Source: Prevotella sp. (lineage in GTDB: Bacteria > Bacteroidota > Bacteroidia > Bacteroidales > Bacteroidaceae). From it: a stretch of DNA of 64,000 bases. The position numbers and the translations under genes were made by a program. This document shows, piece after piece, positions 42,983-51,533 of the stretch (its first letter is position 1; every line of letters starts with the position of its first letter). The DNA lies in NCBI GenBank assembly GCA_017474925.1, contig JAFVGN010000052.1, forward strand, positions 1-64,000. Direction: 5' to 3'. The notes under the pieces are model-generated. The model was given only the letters and a program-made list of their open reading frames with translations, did no database searches and was not told where the DNA came from.

Positions 42983-45880
42983 TTATTGGGCTTTTTTTCG
43001 GATAAACCGTCCTAGCCCGTCGGTGAGTAGCAGAATCGTGACAATGGCACTCATTAGCAATAAGATGACCATATTGAACCACAATGTTTTTATGTGCCAA
43101 GAGCCGATTATTTTCTCGCTGCTATAGAAGGGAGCGCGCCCCATGTGGTTTCTTGGAGTCAGGAAGATGATGCCCGCACGTGGAACTATGTAATTGTCCA
43201 CGACTTCGAGGGTTCGTTGTTGGTCAGCCCCTATAACGCAGTCTTCCAACTTCAGATTGTAGTTGTCGCGTTTCAAATCAAGAAGCGCTTCCTTACCGTG
43301 CTCCATGATGATGCTTGAAACAAGTGCATCGGCTTTTAGCGTTATCTTGTTGCTTCGATCTGCCAAAATGCTCTCTGCTTCTTTCATATATTTGCTCAGC
43401 GACTCATAGGTGTCGTCACCAGTATAGGGTTTCATGCCGCAGTATTCTGTGATGATGGGCAGATTGGTGTGTATAATTTCAAGATGTTCAGGCTTGGGTT
43501 GCCCGTTTCGAATCTGCTCACTCTTCATCGTTTCAAGCTGGGACTGCAACTCGTAGAGGAACCCCATATTATAGAACTGTGTCTCGTACTTCTCCTTGTC
43601 AATTTGGAAGAACTGGGCTTCATAGGCATTGTCTGTAAACGACGTCACGGACAGGGCTTCATATGACCATCGTGAGGGTATGAGGTCACCGATCAATGGT
43701 ACGTTACCTGTGGTACTCTTCGAGTCAAGGTCGCTGAAGCTGACAACGAGTCCGCAAAGCAGTATTTGCGGTATGAGAAGAATGGGAATACTAATATAAA
43801 TAGCTACCACGGAGCTGAGACACTGCGATAGCAGCAATCCTGTGAGGTTGGCAAGAAACGCTGTGACAAAAAGGATAATCCACCATGTACCAAAGAGCTC
43901 GTGTTGAAGTCCCATTATACTGTTGCCTACTAAAATGAACAACAAAGTCTGAATAAGCGAGACGAAAGCCATGTAGACAATCTTTGACCAGATATAACTG
44001 CCGTAAGACAAATTGAGGAAACTCTCGCGTTTGAGCAAGGCCCGGTCTTTGATGATTTCCTCGGCAGACCCGCTCATACCTGTAAAAGTAGCTACGATTA
44101 CAGCCATGAAGAAATAACTCACCAGGTTCTTGTTGTTCATAATTGAGTAACCTTCTGGTGGGGCATAACGGGTAAGTAACGCACAGATGCATGCTAATAA
44201 TGGTGCTTCCAAGAGCGTGATGCACAGATACTGCACATTGGTAATCTTTGTCTTGATATTGCGCTGCAGGAAAATGGCAAATTGTTTCAGCTTACCAGGT
44301 TTTTTTTGGTCAGACGGCGGAACGTCAGTCACTGTTGGGGCTGCCATCTCTTCGCGATTCTTCAGATAAAGTTCATGCCAGTCTTGAGGCGTCATTTTTC
44401 GTTCGTCAGAAGGCTCACCTGTATTGCTGAGGGCTTTTTCATCAATGATGTTTAGCACTATCTCAGGATTCACATTGCCACATGTGGGACATGCACTAGT
44501 CTCTGCATCAGCATAGTTGGCAGCCTCTTTAAAATAGGTAATAGCATCAATGGGATTCCCGTCGAATACAGGGTATCCTCCACGGTCGAGCAGCCACAGA
44601 CGGTCGAACAATTTATATACATCACTTGAAGGCTGATGAATGTTAACTATGATCAGCTTGCCTTTAAGTGTTTGTTCTTTCAGCAGGTTGATGACTTTCT
44701 CCGTGTCGGCAGAAGACAGACCTGAGGTAGGCTCGTCCAAGAAGAGCACAGCAGGCTCTCGGATGAGCTCCAAAGCAATGTTTAGACGTTTGCGCTGACC
44801 GCCAGAAATGAATTTGTTGATGGCTGAACCTACCTTCAAATCTTTGGTTGCATCTAACCCAAGGTCTTTTAGCGTTTTGATAACACGTCGGTCCAACTCT
44901 TGTTCAGACATTCCCTCAAAACACAGCTTGGCTGTGAACCACAGGTTTTGATAGACGGTAAGCTCTTCAATGAGCAGGTCGTCTTGAGGTACAAATCCAA
45001 TAAGATCTTTTGCTGCAGGTTCTGTAATGTCATGCCCATTAATCGTAATACTGCCTTGCTGAGGCCGCATACTTCCGTTAAGCAGTGACAGAAGTGTGGT
45101 CTTGCCAGTACCGGAGCCGCCCATGATGGCCAAAAGCTCACCGCTCCTAAGGGTGAAGCTTAGGTCATGCATGCCATTGTCGCTGTTTGGGAACCTGAAA
45201 TTGATGTCGCGGCCGCAGAACTCTACACTCTCCTTTCGTTTCCCTTCATCTTTATTATATGCACTGATGATGCTGGAGTAATAGACCGGCCGCCCGTTAC
45301 TGTTCTTCAGTACACTACTTTGTATCCATACTTGATAGGTGCCAGCTAGCACGGGAACATCGTTTAACAGAACAGTATCGTCACCCATATAAGTGAAGAT
45401 GAGCATGCCTGTCACACGGTCGAGCAGGGTTTTTATCACCCCCTGGAAACCGTCGATGTGGTGCATCATGACACTTTCAGACTCGTGGTTGGCTACGTAA
45501 TCTGCGAAATCATGATATTGTTCCTGAGGAATGAAAAACTTCTCGGCCATTGTCTTGAACATATCTTCGGCCTGAATTCCGTCATAGCCGCAGAATTCCA
45601 TTAGGCGCAGCAGCAAAAGTGATTCTTCTGTAATCCTTATTTTGCCGTGAAGTGTGGAACAGATGGAACTGACAGTTTCCTGAGTGTTCAAGTTGTCAGT
45701 CATCTCATAGGCCATACGCATGTCGCTGTATAGGTCGAGGTAAAGGTCTGTGTTGCGAATACCGAAATGGTGACGCAAGTAACTCACGAGCATCTCTTTT
45801 GCTCGTTCCTCGTCCACTTGCTCTACCTTTCCGAATAGTGCAAATAGACTAATGAAGCTGGATAAAATGACGTCTGTCAT
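42983..45880 (-). CDS. ABCG/White-like ABC transporter with unusual N-terminal domains
   Basis: 965 residues in one chain. Residues 1-150 are helical and may be a TerB-like domain; 165-215 is a short beta segment with an FHA-like look (SSVLKNSNGRPVYYSS). The ATPase domain (about 225-460) has MGGSGTGKTTLL (Walker A, about 253), ISGGQRKRLNIALE (signature) and VLFLDEPTSGLSS (Walker B). A Cys pair CPTCG (about 471) and a linker precede an ABC2-type membrane domain (about 560-960) with six helices and a long outer loop. The substrate is unknown. Half-transporters of this kind dimerise. Confidence 0.85.
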   Translation of the reverse strand: MTDVILSSFISLFALFGKVEQVDEERAKEMLVSYLRHHFGIRNTDLYLDLYSDMRMAYEMTDNLNTQETVSSICSTLHGKIRITEESLLLLRLMEFCGYDGIQAEDMFKTMAEKFFIPQEQYHDFADYVANHESESVMMHHIDGFQGVIKTLLDRVTGMLIFTYMGDDTVLLNDVPVLAGTYQVWIQSSVLKNSNGRPVYYSSIISAYNKDEGKRKESVEFCGRDINFRFPNSDNGMHDLSFTLRSGELLAIMGGSGTGKTTLLSLLNGSMRPQQGSITINGHDITEPAAKDLIGFVPQDDLLIEELTVYQNLWFTAKLCFEGMSEQELDRRVIKTLKDLGLDATKDLKVGSAINKFISGGQRKRLNIALELIREPAVLFLDEPTSGLSSADTEKVINLLKEQTLKGKLIIVNIHQPSSDVYKLFDRLWLLDRGGYPVFDGNPIDAITYFKEAANYADAETSACPTCGNVNPEIVLNIIDEKALSNTGEPSDERKMTPQDWHELYLKNREEMAAPTVTDVPPSDQKKPGKLKQFAIFLQRNIKTKITNVQYLCITLLEAPLLACICALLTRYAPPEGYSIMNNKNLVSYFFMAVIVATFTGMSGSAEEIIKDRALLKRESFLNLSYGSYIWSKIVYMAFVSLIQTLLFILVGNSIMGLQHELFGTWWIILFVTAFLANLTGLLLSQCLSSVVAIYISIPILLIPQILLCGLVVSFSDLDSKSTTGNVPLIGDLIPSRWSYEALSVTSFTDNAYEAQFFQIDKEKYETQFYNMGFLYELQSQLETMKSEQIRNGQPKPEHLEIIHTNLPIITEYCGMKPYTGDDTYESLSKYMKEAESILADRSNKITLKADALVSSIIMEHGKEALLDLKRDNYNLKLEDCVIGADQQRTLEVVDNYIVPRAGIIFLTPRNHMGRAPFYSSEKIIGSWHIKTLWFNMVILLLMSAIVTILLLTDGLGRFIRKKAQ

Positions 45881-46000
45881 AGGTTTGTTTAGGTTTGCAA
45901 ATTTATTAAAAATCTTAGACTACGGTCGTATCGTAGCAGTTAAAAAAAATTAAATAGGCGATTAAACGACTTTTTTGGTCAAAGTTATCATTGTTTTTTG

Positions 46001-46008
46001 TATCTTTG
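46001..46008 (+). promoter_or_regulatory. -7 box of the gene at 46037
   Basis: TATCTTTG at 46001-46008. It overlaps the alternative TTG start at 45998 and therefore favours the ATG at 46037. The best TTG upstream (45975) is 23 bases away, longer than usual. Confidence 0.5.
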
Positions 46009-46036
46009 TACCCTCATTTTAAATGCAGAATCAATC

Positions 46037-46729
46037 ATGAAACGAAAATATCTGTTGTTGATAGTATTTGCTATACATATCACAGTGGCATCGGGTTCTC
46101 AGCATGATATCCGGTTTGCTGACTTACCTATGAGCCTGTCGCCTAACGAGATGGTGGAACGTTTGGTACAAAAAGGCTTGCAACGCATGGACAATTTCGA
46201 AAAGAGCAACTATTTCTGGCTGACAGGTCGTGTGGCGGGAATGAATGCTGATGTGCACATCAATTACACTCGGGACAGTATGGCTATTAATTACCTCTGC
46301 TTGTCGACGCACAAAGCCGCTAATACTGTCATGGAGGACTATACGAAGCTCATGCGGTGGATGGAGAAATATTATGGAAAACCAAACTGGGAGTCCACTG
46401 TGCGCAGCCATCCCTTTGCCCGTTGGTATATTGGCTTCGATTGCGACATCGTGCTGGTTGCTACAGCCAAGTCGAATGTCGAGGTTTATTTCTATAACAA
46501 CCACCTGAAGCGTAATATCGATTATTATGCTATTATGAAGTATTGTGAACGTAACCCCGTTGACAATGTCCCCCATCTGACCGCTCGCGAGTATGTGACA
46601 TGGCGTAGCTCTTCTGCTCCTACAGCCCAAAAGAAGCCCTCTAAACGCCATCATTTGCGTAAGAAGGCTTCTAAGCATTATAGTCGGAACGGTAAAGTTC
46701 GCAAGTCTTCACGGAAGCGTCGGCGTTGA
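46037..46729 (+). CDS. Secreted hypothetical protein with a highly basic tail
   Basis: 230 residues from the ATG at 46037, which opens a good signal peptide (KRKYLLLIVFAIHITVASG). Residues 40-195 are an alpha/beta domain with aromatic strands (YFWLTGRVAGMNADVHINY). The last 35 residues are almost all K, R, H and S (about 195-230, ending RKSSRKRRR). The tail may bind nucleic acid, LPS or cell wall polymer. No family was recognised. It ends 21 bases before the convergent oadB-like gene. Confidence 0.8.
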   Translation: MKRKYLLLIVFAIHITVASGSQHDIRFADLPMSLSPNEMVERLVQKGLQRMDNFEKSNYFWLTGRVAGMNADVHINYTRDSMAINYLCLSTHKAANTVMEDYTKLMRWMEKYYGKPNWESTVRSHPFARWYIGFDCDIVLVATAKSNVEVYFYNNHLKRNIDYYAIMKYCERNPVDNVPHLTAREYVTWRSSSAPTAQKKPSKRHHLRKKASKHYSRNGKVRKSSRKRRR

Positions 46730-46750
46730 GCCATAAGGGATAGTCATGTC

Positions 46751-47902
46751 TTATGACAGGAATCCTAACAGCACGCCTGCAGCTACCGCCGATCCTATGA
46801 CACCCGCCACGTTGGGACCCATGGCATGCATGAGCAGAAAGTTGTGACGGTCGTATTCCAGTCCAAGGTTGTTTGATATACGTGCAGCCATAGGTACGGC
46901 ACTCACTCCAGCATTACCAATCAGTGGGTTCAACTTCTTATCTTTGGGCAGGAACAGGTTCATGAATTTTACAAACAGCACACCGCTCATGGTGGCAATG
47001 ATAAATGCACCGGCACCGATGGCGAAGATGTAGATGGTATTCATGGTAAGGAACTCTGATGCCTGGGTAGAACATCCTACAGTAAGTCCCAGCAACATGA
47101 CGACGATATCGTTTAATGCTGCTCCTGCCGTCTTGGCCAGACGGGTGGTCTTTCCACTTTCTTTCAGTAGGTTGCCAAAGAATAGCATACCTAAAAGGGG
47201 AAGACCGGAGGGTACGATGAATGTGGTGAGGAGCAGGCCCACAATAGGGAACAAAATGCGTTCCGCCTGAGAGACTTCGCGGGCAGGTTTCATCTTGATG
47301 ACACGTTCTTTCTTTGTTGTCAGCAATCGCATGAGAGGAGGCTGAATTAGTGGTACAAGTGCCATGTATGAGTAGGCACACACGGCAATTGCCCCCATAA
47401 GGTTAGGCGATAGTTTTGATGATAGGAAGATAGCCGTAGGACCGTCTGCACCACCAATGATGGCAATGCCTGCTGCTTGGTTTGGTTCAAATCCCAATGC
47501 CAGAGCAAACATATAGGCACCAAAGATTCCAAACTGAGCAGCCGCACCAATGAGCATCAGCTTTGGATTAGCCAGCAGGGCCGAGAAATCGGTCATGGCA
47601 CCAATACCGAGGAAAATGAGTGGTGGATACCATCCCTGCCTTACACCTTGATAGAATATGTTCAGTACGGAGTTGTCCTCGTAAAGACCAATTTCCAGTC
47701 CTGCATCAGCACGAAAGGGAATGTTGCCCAGAATAATGCCCAGTCCGATGGGTACGAGTAGCAGGGGTTCAAAGTCCTTCTTGATAGCTAGCCAAATGAA
47801 GAATGCGCCCACTACTATCATGATGAGATTGCCTGCCGATACATTCGCAAAACCTGTATATGTCAGGAACTCATTGAAATTTTCAACTATAAATTGCCAC
47901 AT
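46751..47902 (-). CDS. oadB: Sodium ion-translocating decarboxylase beta subunit
   Basis: 383 residues with about 10 membrane helices. GADGPTAIFLSSKLSPNL (about residues 150-167) carries the conserved Asp of the Na+ site, and NAGVSAVPMAARISN and NFLLMHAMGPNVAGVIGSA are the usual C-terminal blocks. The subunit removes CO2 from biotin and pumps Na+ across the inner membrane. It may serve methylmalonyl-CoA or oxaloacetate decarboxylase; the neighbour mutA-mutB genes suggest the former. Last of four genes that follow the AspT-like transporter. Confidence 0.93.
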   Translation of the reverse strand: MWQFIVENFNEFLTYTGFANVSAGNLIMIVVGAFFIWLAIKKDFEPLLLVPIGLGIILGNIPFRADAGLEIGLYEDNSVLNIFYQGVRQGWYPPLIFLGIGAMTDFSALLANPKLMLIGAAAQFGIFGAYMFALALGFEPNQAAGIAIIGGADGPTAIFLSSKLSPNLMGAIAVCAYSYMALVPLIQPPLMRLLTTKKERVIKMKPAREVSQAERILFPIVGLLLTTFIVPSGLPLLGMLFFGNLLKESGKTTRLAKTAGAALNDIVVMLLGLTVGCSTQASEFLTMNTIYIFAIGAGAFIIATMSGVLFVKFMNLFLPKDKKLNPLIGNAGVSAVPMAARISNNLGLEYDRHNFLLMHAMGPNVAGVIGSAVAAGVLLGFLS

Positions 47903-47941
47903 AATTCTTATTTGTCAATCTTCTGTGTTATCTATTTTCTA

Positions 47942-48421
47942 TCAGCCGATGGTCATCAGTACGGCGCCTTCCATGACGGAGTCGCCAGGATTGACTGTGA
48001 TGCTTGTGACAGTACCGGCATACTCGGACTCGATGTTGTTCTGCATCTTCATGGCTTCCAACACGATGACAACATCACCAACGGCTATTGTGTCGCCAAC
48101 TTTCACGTTGATAGCATTGATGGTACCTGGCAGAGGAGCCTTTACGGGATTGCCGGCGCCGGCTGCAGCCTGCTGCGTTGGTTGTGGCTTTACCACAGGT
48201 TGGACAGGCTGTGCTGGAGCGGAATCTGGTGCAGGAGCCTCGGCAACAGGTGCTGTTCTCTTGGTGGCGGCAAGTGCGGGGTGCTTGGCTGCATTGATGG
48301 GTTTTTGCATCTCTATCTCGAATGGGATGCCGTTGACATTTACTCTGGCTATTTTGCCTTCTATTTCGGCGATTTCTACCTCGTAGTCTACGCCTTGTAC
48401 TTTATACTGATACTTTTTCAT
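47942..48421 (-). CDS. Biotin carboxyl carrier protein of the decarboxylase
   Basis: 159 residues. A short N-terminal beta domain (1-40) is followed by an Ala/Pro/Gln-rich linker (about 50-90) and a biotinyl domain (about 92-159) with the attachment motif EAMKM, Lys125. It would carry CO2 from a carboxyltransferase to the membrane subunit encoded 39 bases downstream. Because the alpha subunit at 9348 lacks its own lysine, this carrier is a natural partner for it. Confidence 0.93.
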   Translation of the reverse strand: MKKYQYKVQGVDYEVEIAEIEGKIARVNVNGIPFEIEMQKPINAAKHPALAATKRTAPVAEAPAPDSAPAQPVQPVVKPQPTQQAAAGAGNPVKAPLPGTINAINVKVGDTIAVGDVVIVLEAMKMQNNIESEYAGTVTSITVNPGDSVMEGAVLMTIG

Positions 48422-48451
48422 TGTTATTGTCTGTTTTTAGTGAACCTTTTG

Positions 48452-49489
48452 TCAGTGCAGTTCGGGGGTTGTAGGAATGGTTGGTGCGTTATGCTTGCTG
48501 GGGATGAAACCTTCATGCAGATGAGTCATCTGACTGTATTCGTCGTCCCAGCCAGTATCCTTTGGTTTGATAGTAATGACACCACTCTCCACGTCATGAA
48601 TATCGTCTTCATACTGACGTAAAGCCAAACCTATAACAGCCATGTATACCTCTTTGTCAATACCTTTGGTGTTCAGGCCTTCTTTTAGGATGACACCCGT
48701 CTTGTGGCCAACCTCCATGGTCTTTTCTACCGTCTTGGTAATAGGCTTGATGGGCTGTTGGTGAGCTACCTTCTTGGCTGTATCCATGTGGCGCATCAGC
48801 ATACCAAACAAGGTAAATGTAATCCATAGCAGAGCCAGACAGAAGAATACGATGCTCATTGCCATGAGAGCCATGCCAAAGCCATGGGGGTCTTCGCGCT
48901 TGAACTTATCTATCTTCGACTCACTTACCACCGTCTGGTTCTGGATGCCTGGGGTCACACGGTCGGCACTCTTAACTTCCCAATCATCTGCAGTACCATT
49001 ATTGGCGATACGAGCATACGACTGGTCTGCTCCTAAGACAGGTACTGTGACTGAGTCTATCAGCTGGGTGGCATTACCATTGTAAAGGGCAACCCATGTG
49101 GCTTTGTCTGTAAAAACAGGAACAGAGAGATGCAGTGTGCCTAATGCAGGTTTGCTGCCTAATTGGAACACGATGAGTTGACGGCCACTGAGATTAGTGC
49201 GTTCATCACCGCTTGGAATCTGGCTCATGCGGCTTACGCGCTCAGGCACGCTCATCTTTTTGTCGAGTACGGAGCGGTCTGTGGTCAAATACATGCCACG
49301 GATATTGTACGTTGAGTGTGAGATATTGGCTATCTCAACCCAAGCATTCCTTACTCCGTATTCGTCAATCAGGCTCGTCTCGTTATTTGTCATTACCTCG
49401 TTCAGCTTGATGCTGGCATCCATCTGAGCCATTGCCGGCAAAATGGAAAAGGCAAGGAGCGAGCCTAACAGAAATCCGAATTTTTTCAT
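48452..49489 (-). CDS. OadG-like decarboxylase subunit with lamin-tail-like N-terminal domain
   Basis: 345 residues. A signal peptide (1-21) leads a periplasmic beta domain (about 25-180) that reads LNEVMTNNETSLIDEYGVRNAWVEI, like the start of lamin-tail domains. One membrane helix follows (about 205-230, MSIVFFCLALLWITFTLFG). The cytoplasmic remainder (about 235-345) contains VYMAVIGLALRQYEDD, as in OadG/MmdD proteins. Ordinary OadG has about 80-100 residues and lacks the outer domain. It should tether or assemble the decarboxylase. It is encoded 28 bases after the AspT-like transporter. Confidence 0.82.
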   Translation of the reverse strand: MKKFGFLLGSLLAFSILPAMAQMDASIKLNEVMTNNETSLIDEYGVRNAWVEIANISHSTYNIRGMYLTTDRSVLDKKMSVPERVSRMSQIPSGDERTNLSGRQLIVFQLGSKPALGTLHLSVPVFTDKATWVALYNGNATQLIDSVTVPVLGADQSYARIANNGTADDWEVKSADRVTPGIQNQTVVSESKIDKFKREDPHGFGMALMAMSIVFFCLALLWITFTLFGMLMRHMDTAKKVAHQQPIKPITKTVEKTMEVGHKTGVILKEGLNTKGIDKEVYMAVIGLALRQYEDDIHDVESGVITIKPKDTGWDDEYSQMTHLHEGFIPSKHNAPTIPTTPELH

Positions 49490-49517
49490 TTGTTTGTCTA
49501 TTGTATATGATTATATT

Positions 49518-51209
49518 TTATCCGCAGAAGAACAATACGACAATTTGTGCCGTAAAGATACGTAGGAACATGGAAAGTGGGTAGACTGTTGAATAGCCTA
49601 GTGCAGGTGCTTCTTTCGAACAAACACTGTTGGCATAAGCTAGTGCCGGGGGATCAGTATAGGTACCAGCTATCATACCCATAATGGTGAAATAGTTGAA
49701 TTTGAACTTCAGTCGGGCAATAGGACCTACGATGAGAATGGGGATGATAGTAATCAGGAAGCCTGTCAGCACGTAGAGCAGTCCGTTGCCTTCAACGACA
49801 GTTTCAAAGAATCCCGCTCCAGCCTTGATGCCCACAGAGGCCAAGAATAATACGAGTCCTATTTCGCGCAGCATCATGTTGGCCGATGTCGTGGTGTATG
49901 TCACCAAATGTATTTTATAGCCGTAGCGGCCTATTAGGATGGCAATGATAAGCGGTCCGCCGGCAATACCTAACTTCATGGGTACTGGCATTCCAGGAAT
50001 GGCCAGTGGCAGTGAACCAAAGATGATGCCTAAGAAAATTCCAACAAAGATGGTGGCAATATTAGGCGCGTTCAGACGGCGGATACTGTTACCCATTTTG
50101 TTGGCCACGCGGTCGACGGCATCTTCCGGTCCTACTACCATAATCTTGTCGCCTACCTGCAAGGGCAGGGCAGCAGTGGCGAATAGGTCCATTCCGTGAC
50201 GGGTGACTCTGGTTACATTAACACCGTGTACACTTGAAAAGTGCATAGAGGCCAGTGTCTTGCCGTTAATATTGGGATTCGTAATCAGGATGCGTTTTGA
50301 TACCAGCGGTTGATCTGACTGTTCGAAGTCAATGTCGAGCTTGGGACCGATGAATGCCATAATGGCTTCCTGGTCTGCTTCTGCACAGACAATGAGCATC
50401 TGGTCACCAAGATGGAAGATGGTGTCGCGGTTGGGGATGCAAAGCTCTCCTTGATGTACCAGTCTTGAAACTACGAAGTCGCGATTTAAGAAGTCGTGTA
50501 CCTGTAGCAGTGTCTTACCCTCCAGGTATTTGTTTGTTACCTCCAGGTGCATCTTGTATGGCTTCTTGTTGGCATTGGTCTCTTCCATGGCTGTCAGCTG
50601 TTCTTCCTCATCCTCTAAGCGCACCTTGCAGATATACCTTATTAATATAGTGGCTCCGATGATGCCTAACACACCCAGAGGGTAGGCGCAGGCATATGCA
50701 GAGGCTATTTGAGGAGCTCCACTAGGGAATACCGACTGCAAAGCCTCGTTGGCAGCACCAAGACCAGGGGTGTTGGTCACGGCACCATAGAGTGTACCAA
50801 CCATCATAGGCAGGTTGGTAACGTTCGATGTGTCGAAGAAAATGAAGTAGCAGGCAAACATCACCAAGATGTTCAACAGGATGGCCGTTGCTGCCAGACC
50901 GTTGAGCTTGACGCCTGCCGTACCAAAGCTCTCGAAGAAACCTGGCCCTACCTGCATACCAATCATAAACACAAACAGGATAAGGCCGAAATCCTGTATG
51001 AATGTCAGAATGGGTGTGGGAGCTGTGAACCCTATGTGGCCGGCAACGATACCGGCAAACAATACAAAGGTTACGCCAAGTGAGATGCCGCCAATCTTGA
51101 TTTTACCCAAATAAACACCCAAGGCGATAACTATGGCATAGAGCAGCGCGATATGTGCCACAGAGTCTGTCGACGTGAACAAATCTTCTAACCAGTGAAA
51201 TGAATCCAT
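49518..51209 (-). CDS. AspT/YidE-type transporter (aspartate:alanine exchanger family)
   Basis: 563 residues. Two membrane halves with the duplicated YidE/YbjL pattern (about 15-185 and 370-563, ending in [10 protein letters not shown]) flank two RCK_C domains (about 210-290 and 295-370). Both RCK_C domains end in GD-(M/I)-(V) type strands. Known relatives exchange aspartate for alanine or dicarboxylates. Here, at the head of the decarboxylase operon, a role in bringing in or exporting a dicarboxylate such as succinate is plausible but unproven. Confidence 0.88.
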   Translation of the reverse strand: MDSFHWLEDLFTSTDSVAHIALLYAIVIALGVYLGKIKIGGISLGVTFVLFAGIVAGHIGFTAPTPILTFIQDFGLILFVFMIGMQVGPGFFESFGTAGVKLNGLAATAILLNILVMFACYFIFFDTSNVTNLPMMVGTLYGAVTNTPGLGAANEALQSVFPSGAPQIASAYACAYPLGVLGIIGATILIRYICKVRLEDEEEQLTAMEETNANKKPYKMHLEVTNKYLEGKTLLQVHDFLNRDFVVSRLVHQGELCIPNRDTIFHLGDQMLIVCAEADQEAIMAFIGPKLDIDFEQSDQPLVSKRILITNPNINGKTLASMHFSSVHGVNVTRVTRHGMDLFATAALPLQVGDKIMVVGPEDAVDRVANKMGNSIRRLNAPNIATIFVGIFLGIIFGSLPLAIPGMPVPMKLGIAGGPLIIAILIGRYGYKIHLVTYTTTSANMMLREIGLVLFLASVGIKAGAGFFETVVEGNGLLYVLTGFLITIIPILIVGPIARLKFKFNYFTIMGMIAGTYTDPPALAYANSVCSKEAPALGYSTVYPLSMFLRIFTAQIVVLFFCG

Positions 51210-51533
51210 AACTTATTTTGTCGAAATTGCCTGCAAAATTACTAAATTCTTGCGCAATTCAAGCAACTTTGTGCACCGAATATTCCTATTTTTGCTTTTT
51301 TTAGGTAAACGGCAAAAAAACTTAGGATTAGCTCTTTGAATTTGTTGGGGAAAAGCCTGTGTGTTATTTGGCGTTTTTTATGAAATTGTTAGGTGTTGGG
51401 AGTGGTTTCTTTGTATAAAGATGAAATAATTATTAAAAATTTCGTCCGTTCGGAAATAAGTTGCTACCTTTGCATGGAATTTACGAACGCTAAAGCATTA
51501 CTTATATAATAATACAAAACGTTTTTTATTTTT
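51210..51533. promoter_or_regulatory. Divergent promoter region between the transporter operon and mutA
   Basis: 324 bases without a gene. It holds TAATTTTG on the minus strand (51241-51234) for the transporter operon and TACCTTTG on the plus strand (51465-51472) for mutA, leaving a mutA leader of about 56 bases. No cobalamin riboswitch core was recognised although MutB needs B12. A shared regulator of both operons is possible. Confidence 0.55.

Noticed and set aside
51210..51533. Cobalamin riboswitch upstream of mutA
   Set aside because: No conserved B12-box-like core was recognised in the leader; B12 use by MutB alone is not evidence.
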